From Synergistaceae bacterium (GTDB taxonomy: Bacteria > Synergistota > Synergistia > Synergistales > Synergistaceae): a DNA stretch of 35,758 nucleotides. The notes beneath the pieces are model-generated. The model had not been told where the DNA came from and searched no databases. It worked only from the letters and a program-made list of their open reading frames with translations. Shown one piece after another: positions 31,725 to 35,758 of the stretch. How positions within the stretch are numbered: the stretch's first letter is position 1; the number at the start of each line of letters is the position of its first letter. The stretch covers positions 1-35,758 of the forward strand of contig JAIRNC010000083.1 in the NCBI GenBank assembly GCA_031258255.1, written 5' to 3'. The position numbers and the translations under genes are program-made.

Positions 31725-33458
31725 TCAATGTTCGCAGGCGACCACCCCGATGTTGTGGTCGCCATTCATGTACACGCTGAAATCGCCCTTGTAGAGCCTG
31801 ATGGCCCTGTGTTCGCCGTACTCGAACGGCGTCTCCTCGAACCACCCTTCGTTGTACACGTTGTTGCCCTCGCCCTGGAACACGGGCATGTACATCACTT
31901 CGTCGGTCTCAAGGTCTGAGAAGAAGTGCGTCCCGTAGGAGAGCTCCGGCATCTGCCCCGTCCTCGGGATCCCCACCTCTATGATGCAGGCCGCCCCTGT
32001 GATCTCGTCGTAGCGGACCGGCACCCCCAGCTCCGGGCTGCTCGACCCGACCCGCCCGGGCGCCACCAGTATGTACCTCTCCGGGAGCAGTTTCTTGTTC
32101 ATCTCGCCAAGAGACCGCGCGATGCTCTGAAAATCGCCGGACGAGGAGTATACCTTGTGGTCGACCAGCACGAGGTACTTGATGTCCTTGCGGGTTCCGT
32201 CAGTGACCATCCGGTCGGCGCTCAGGATCGTGACGCAGTTCTGGAAGGAGGGGGGGAGCGCTTCGGCCTGGGCCTCGTGGATCCAGAGCGGCCTGGCCTG
32301 AAGGAGCTCGAGCCTGTTTTCGAGAGGCTCGTAGGCGAACTCTATGTCGGCGTATGCGCCCATCTTCTCTTGCAGGAGAGGCATCAGTTTCGACATGGTG
32401 TCGAAAAATTTCCTGTGGGCTCTGGGGAACGACTCGAACGGCATACAGACCTTCCCGTCTGCGGGCGAGAATATGGAGGATTTGTCGAGGGGCGTGAAGT
32501 AGCCTTGGTTCTCGTCGTACATGTACAGGCTCGCGTATGTCGAAAAATCCGGGTGGTATCGGAATTTGTCCCGCCACACCTCCTTTATGTCCACGGTCAC
32601 GAGATGGCCGCTCTCGCGCTCTATGGCGTGGAAGCGTTCCTGAGAGGTCTTCATCACGTTGTAGGCGTTGGATCCTTCGGGCCGCAGGAATGGGTTTGTG
32701 AGGGAGTACGTCCGCGCGTAGCCGCGTTTCGTGCTCATCGTGCCGAGGCCGAACACCATGCGGATCAGGCCGTCCTCTCGCTTGATCCTCGTCGTCCACC
32801 GTCTGCCGTTGTATGAGAGGGCCACCCCGGCCGTGGTGGGGTAGTAGCAGTCCCCTCGCCATCTGCCAGATATCCGCATGAGCACGATCCCCATCATGTC
32901 CTCCCCCAGCCCGTGCTTCTGCCTGTAGGACAGGGCCGCGGGGAAGTATATGCGGGAGTAGACGCGCTTTATCTCCGTCTCGACGGCGCGGACGCGCTCC
33001 TGGAGGGAGTCGCCCGAGTTCAGCAAAAAAGGCGACATGTACTTGCCGGCGAATGAGTATTTGAGTGAGTCCTCCAAGAGCGAGCTGCTCCGTACGATCA
33101 CAGGGTCTCTCATCTCGGCCAGGTAGCCGCCCAAGGATTCCGTCACGCATTCCGGGAGGCTTGCCCTCAAGAACGCCGCTTCCAGCTCCTCCGGCGTCGC
33201 GTGTTGAACGAGATCCGAGAGGCCGTCGATCCCGGAGGTAAATTCCCTGAACACGTCCGTGCCTATGTAGCGCGACATCGGCAGGACCACGGCGCGGAGG
33301 TCATCGTCGTCCGAATCCCTGAACGCGCGCATGGCGAAGAGCAGTGACCGCCCCTTGCCGCCTACCGGTCCTGACCCTATGATAAGAGGTTTGAACTCAG
33401 GATCCTCCGAGGGATCCCAGGAGAAATAGTCCTTCCTCACGTCCTCGATAGATGCCAT
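31725..33458 (-). CDS. Stand-alone PEP/pyruvate-binding (PPDK N-domain) protein
   Basis: 577 aa. The N-terminus has the ATP-grasp glycine loop GSGPVGGKGRSLLFAMRAF (Gly33-Gly36), then DPVIVRSSSLLEDS (120-131) and the FAGKY segment typical of the nucleotide/PEP-binding domain of PEP synthase and pyruvate phosphate dikinase. The swivelling phospho-His domain and PEP-binding barrel are missing, so it cannot run the full reaction. The second half continues with VDIKEVW and DIEFAYEPLENRLELLQARPLW, the usual domain end, then about 150 residues I cannot assign. The ATG at 33458 is chosen for AGGAGGAAGG just upstream; 33 further in-frame codons are not convincing. It is divergent from degS. Confidence 0.82.
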   Translation of the reverse strand: MASIEDVRKDYFSWDPSEDPEFKPLIIGSGPVGGKGRSLLFAMRAFRDSDDDDLRAVVLPMSRYIGTDVFREFTSGIDGLSDLVQHATPEELEAAFLRASLPECVTESLGGYLAEMRDPVIVRSSSLLEDSLKYSFAGKYMSPFLLNSGDSLQERVRAVETEIKRVYSRIYFPAALSYRQKHGLGEDMMGIVLMRISGRWRGDCYYPTTAGVALSYNGRRWTTRIKREDGLIRMVFGLGTMSTKRGYARTYSLTNPFLRPEGSNAYNVMKTSQERFHAIERESGHLVTVDIKEVWRDKFRYHPDFSTYASLYMYDENQGYFTPLDKSSIFSPADGKVCMPFESFPRAHRKFFDTMSKLMPLLQEKMGAYADIEFAYEPLENRLELLQARPLWIHEAQAEALPPSFQNCVTILSADRMVTDGTRKDIKYLVLVDHKVYSSSGDFQSIARSLGEMNKKLLPERYILVAPGRVGSSSPELGVPVRYDEITGAACIIEVGIPRTGQMPELSYGTHFFSDLETDEVMYMPVFQGEGNNVYNEGWFEETPFEYGEHRAIRLYKGDFSVYMNGDHNIGVVACEH

Positions 33459-33528
33459 AACCTTCCTCCTCGCATATGAGCGACACAGTCCGCGCCTACC
33501 GCGACCGGCGCAGCCACACCCTACCGAT

Positions 33529-33537
33529 ATTATCACA
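33529..33537 (-). promoter_or_regulatory. Possible extended -10 promoter of the PEP-binding protein gene
   Basis: On the minus strand TGTGATAAT reads as a TGn extended -10 with GATAAT (33534-33529), about 70 bases upstream of the ATG. No clear -35 was found. Confidence 0.35.
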
Positions 33538-33603
33538 TAAACCTCAGCGTAGCCCATACCCGCGACACAATACCGCCCGGTGGCTCAGGCAAATATCGTC
33601 CCA

Positions 33604-33632
33604 TTGCCATCACGTTTCTAGTATAATATAAT
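33604..33632 (+). promoter_or_regulatory. degS-degU promoter
   Basis: TTGCCA (33604-33609), exactly 17 bases, perfect TATAAT (33627-33632). A second overlapping TATAAT starts at 33622. The degS ATG is 32 bases downstream, with GGGGAGG and AGGA between. Confidence 0.6.
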
Positions 33633-33664
33633 TAGTCAATTATGGGGAGGTAGGACTCGGCATT

Positions 33665-34810
33665 ATGGGCGATGAGTCGTTTAGACAAAAGCTCCAGAAC
33701 GTCCTGGACAGGACGAACGAGTTCCTTGGCTACAGCATCGACAATGTCGGGGGGATCCGGGACGACGTCGTGCACGGCCTCCGTGACCTGTATGACGAAC
33801 TCAACCAAGTGCGCAAAGAGGTAAGCGAGGTCATGAGCGCGTATGACTCCGTCACACAGGCATATAAGGAGGCGCGGCGGTCGCTCGTCAGCGCCGAGAT
33901 GACGGACGACTACGATCTGCAGGCCAGGATATACGCGGAGGCGGAGCGATACATGCACCTGCGCGCGACGTTCGAGGAGCGAGAGCGCTATCTCAGAAAG
34001 CGCAGGGATGACCTGGAGCGTGAGAAAATCCGCATGGAGCGGATAATGGCCCATAGCACGAACACCATGGGGAAGCTCCGCCTCGCGGTCGAGATACTGC
34101 GGAACCGGCTCGACTCCACGATGGCCGCGAGTTCAGCGGGCAACGCCGCTAACATCGCAAAGGCGCTCCAGTTCGTGGAGCGGGAGAACAAGCGTCTCGC
34201 GCGCGAGATACACGACGGCCCGATACAGCAGTTCGCCGCATCGATACTGTCGCTCGAATACCTGGAGCGGATCGCGGGCAAGGGCGACATGGAAGCGGTA
34301 AAGGAAGAGATTCAGAGGGTCAAGGATCAGCAGCGCGAGGCGCTGGCCGATTTCAGGGGCTTTTTGATTCAGCTCCAGCCCCTTGGCCTGGAAAAGGGGC
34401 TCGGCAGCGCCATCAAGCGCCTGGCTGACAGCTACAAAGAGAGGCACGGCGTGGATTTTCGCGCCGAGCTGTCCCAGGAGGACGACCTTTTCCCCGCCGT
34501 GCTGCGGAGCAACCTCTTCCGAGTCATACAGGAGGCGGCCTCCAACGCCCTCCGGCACGGCGGCGCGAAGAGGATAACGGTGAAATACGAGTACACGAAT
34601 AAGGAGCTGCTCCTCTCCATCCAGGACGACGGGAGCGGCTTTGACATAGAGACGGAGCGCGCGGCGGCGGCCGAGAGAGGTTCGTTCGGGCTGTCGAACA
34701 TAGCGGAGCGCGTACAGTTCGCGAGGGGAAATCTGAATATCGAAAGCGGCAAGGGCAATGGGACGCGGATAATGATCAGGGTTCCGACAGGAGGGGATGG
34801 CAGTGAATAA
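33665..34810 (+). CDS. degS: Cytoplasmic DegS-type sensor histidine kinase
   Basis: 381 aa, no membrane segments. Residues 1-155 form a long coiled coil with ERERYLRKRRDDLEREK, matching the DegS sensory domain. The phosphoacceptor is His183 in REIHDGPIQQFA (HisKA_3 dimerisation helices), followed by the ATPase domain with an N box (RVIQEAASNALRHG), DDGSGFD and GSFGLSNIAERV. This is the B. subtilis DegS architecture, soluble and lacking a recognised ligand domain. Its stop overlaps the response regulator start. It is divergent from the PEP-binding protein gene, with about 206 bases between starts. Confidence 0.92.
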   Translation: MGDESFRQKLQNVLDRTNEFLGYSIDNVGGIRDDVVHGLRDLYDELNQVRKEVSEVMSAYDSVTQAYKEARRSLVSAEMTDDYDLQARIYAEAERYMHLRATFEERERYLRKRRDDLEREKIRMERIMAHSTNTMGKLRLAVEILRNRLDSTMAASSAGNAANIAKALQFVERENKRLAREIHDGPIQQFAASILSLEYLERIAGKGDMEAVKEEIQRVKDQQREALADFRGFLIQLQPLGLEKGLGSAIKRLADSYKERHGVDFRAELSQEDDLFPAVLRSNLFRVIQEAASNALRHGGAKRITVKYEYTNKELLLSIQDDGSGFDIETERAAAAERGSFGLSNIAERVQFARGNLNIESGKGNGTRIMIRVPTGGDGSE

Positions 34811-35468
34811 GATCAGGGTAGCGATAGCCGACGACCACCGTTTGTTCCGGGAGGGGCTGAGGAGGCTCCTCGAGCTGGAGGGCGACATCGAGGTCGTGGG
34901 CGAGGCCAAGGACGGCGCCGAGGCCGTCGACATGGTCCTCTCCACGGCGCCCGACATAGTGCTCCTGGACATCAACATGCCGAAGATGGACGGCGGCCAG
35001 GTCGTGAAGCAGCTGAAAGGCGCCAAGCTCAACACCAAGTTCGTCGCCATAACCGCATACGACGACGAGGAACACCTGGCGTCCCTCTCCGCGATCGGTA
35101 TAAACGGATATATCCTCAAGTCCTCCAGTATGCCTGATCTCATCTCAGCCCTCCACGCCGTGTACGGCGGCGAGTCATACGTGGACCCGAAGGTGGCGGG
35201 CAAGCTCCTCTCCAGCTTCCAGAAGCGGAAGGAGGAGCAGGACGTGACGTTCCTCCTGACCCAGCGCGAAAAAGAGGTGCTGTTCTGGCTGTCGCAGGGC
35301 TTCAACAACGCGGAGATCTCTGCCAAGATGGTGCTTTCTGAGAAGACGGTCAAAAACCACGTGAGCCATCTGCTGAAAAAGCTCGGCCTGAACGACCGCA
35401 CCCAGGCCGCCGTGCTGGCATGGCGCATGGGCTTGGTGCAGAGCTCGTCTGACACGATGAATTTCTAG
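34797..35468 (+). CDS. degU: DegU/NarL-family response regulator
   Basis: 223 aa. The receiver domain has the acidic pair ADDH (11-14), phosphoacceptor Asp58 in VLLDINMPKMDG, and the conserved Thr/Ala switch near ITAYDDEEH. The C-terminal LuxR-type helix-turn-helix reads LTQREKEVLFWLSQGFNNAEISAKMVLSEKTVKNHVSHLLKKL. The ATG at 34797 overlaps the end of the kinase gene with GGAGGGG upstream; an in-frame GTG at 34803 is possible. It should be phosphorylated by the adjacent DegS-like kinase. Targets are unknown; the divergent PEP-binding protein gene is one candidate. Downstream, 35467-35515 holds an 8-bp inverted repeat without a T-run. Confidence 0.94.
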   Translation: MAVNKIRVAIADDHRLFREGLRRLLELEGDIEVVGEAKDGAEAVDMVLSTAPDIVLLDINMPKMDGGQVVKQLKGAKLNTKFVAITAYDDEEHLASLSAIGINGYILKSSSMPDLISALHAVYGGESYVDPKVAGKLLSSFQKRKEEQDVTFLLTQREKEVLFWLSQGFNNAEISAKMVLSEKTVKNHVSHLLKKLGLNDRTQAAVLAWRMGLVQSSSDTMNF

Positions 35469-35507
35469 CGATTCGGATCCCTTTTTCGATATGACTCCGA
35501 TTCTAAG

Positions 35508-35758
35508 GAATCGCTGATTAAATGTTCTCCCGCGCTCATTGCAGCCAAAGGTTATTTAGTGTCTACTGCACAGCCCTAAATTTTCTTGAATTGATAAACT
35601 TTGAAAGCAAAAAAAGAGACAAGACGTTTACGGCAAAACAGAACCTTGTTCAGGTTCATCAATAGTATCGACAGGGCCACGCTGCACATCGTTGTCTCCT
35701 CAAGACGCGTGTACAACATGCCCATCCCGTATTTTCTCTTTGCCAGGCTGAATCTTCT
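35508..35758 (-). mobile_element. Partial insertion sequence at the right edge
   Basis: Contains the 3' end of a transposase gene and its downstream flank. GAATCGCT (35508-35515) repeats in inverted form AGCGATTC at 35467-35474 just after degU, so the IS boundary lies near here, but the other end is outside the window and no target duplication can be checked. Confidence 0.55.
35576..35758 (-). CDS. Transposase, C-terminal fragment (IS1182/IS5-like DDE type)
   Basis: Sixty codons plus stop, running in from the right edge. The reading begins RFSLAKRKYGMGMLYTRLEE and continues through a VALSILLMNLNKVLF segment. This is the closing part of DDE transposases of the IS1182/IS5/IS4 group, where an Arg/Lys-x-Tyr-Gly turn containing the last catalytic region is followed by a hydrophobic helix ending in MNL-K. 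The codon choice and AT content are higher than in the neighbouring genes. The rest of the element and its N-terminal catalytic residues are outside the window, so the activity cannot be judged. Confidence 0.75.
   Translation of the reverse strand, partial: RRFSLAKRKYGMGMLYTRLEETTMCSVALSILLMNLNKVLFCRKRLVSFFAFKVYQFKKI

Noticed and set aside
33459-33557. Extra 33 codons at the start of the PEP-binding protein
   Set aside because: They lie in the promoter region, are Gly/Cys/Arg-rich and lack a ribosome site, whereas the ATG at 33458 has a strong AGGAGG.

Overview
The window is from a GC-rich bacterium. The genes look strongly GC-biased and the longer spacers are visibly AT-richer, though neither was calculated. 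The best guess is an anaerobic, amino-acid-fermenting Synergistota-type diderm. The reasons are the combination of a thymidylate kinase-YaaR-delta prime-RicT block, a DegS/DegU pair, a dipeptide/D-aminopeptidase module, a corrinoid methyltransferase-like protein and a cytoplasmic molybdoenzyme. This placement is an inference from gene content only.

Layout. 1-2233: a truncated HgcA-like corrinoid protein gene preceded by an ArsR-type regulator (both minus), then an AbrB-family membrane protein (minus). 2234-4319: tgt and the threonylcarbamoyl-AMP synthase gene (plus). 4389-10788: a dpp-type operon with an M55 D-aminopeptidase, a binding protein, two permeases and two ATPases, ending in a 29-codon ORF that may be an M55 gene remnant. 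10927-12042: alanine racemase on the opposite strand, with a perfect palindrome over its promoter. 12159-12369: a promoter-to-terminator unit with no reading frame, which is a candidate small RNA. 12428-14228: an orphan citX and a DegT-family aminotransferase gene. 14348-19538 (minus): a FAD/NAD oxidoreductase, a four-cluster ferredoxin, a cytoplasmic molybdopterin oxidoreductase and a uroporphyrinogen-decarboxylase-fold methyltransferase-like protein. 20046-21460 (minus): hisF and hisH.

21573-31704 (plus) is a dense housekeeping run: tmk, yaaR, holB, ricT, ftsY, an unrecognised gene, a DUF4416 gene, purB, glpX, a glutaredoxin, a FolB-like protein with altered active-site residues, and pgi. 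At 31725-35468 a stand-alone PEP/pyruvate-binding-domain protein (minus) is divergent from a degS/degU two-component pair. The right edge cuts into an insertion sequence.

Functionally, the dpp module and alr form a D-alanine/peptide scavenging unit: import, D-peptide hydrolysis, then racemisation. The molybdoenzyme, ferredoxin and flavoprotein genes overlap or nearly touch and look like one NAD(P)-linked soluble redox complex of unknown substrate. The most interesting leads are the ArsR-hgcA-like pair at the left edge, the unassigned transcription unit at about 12.2-12.37 kb, the molybdoenzyme cluster, and the PEP-binding protein beside DegSU. No tRNA, rRNA or CRISPR array was seen.
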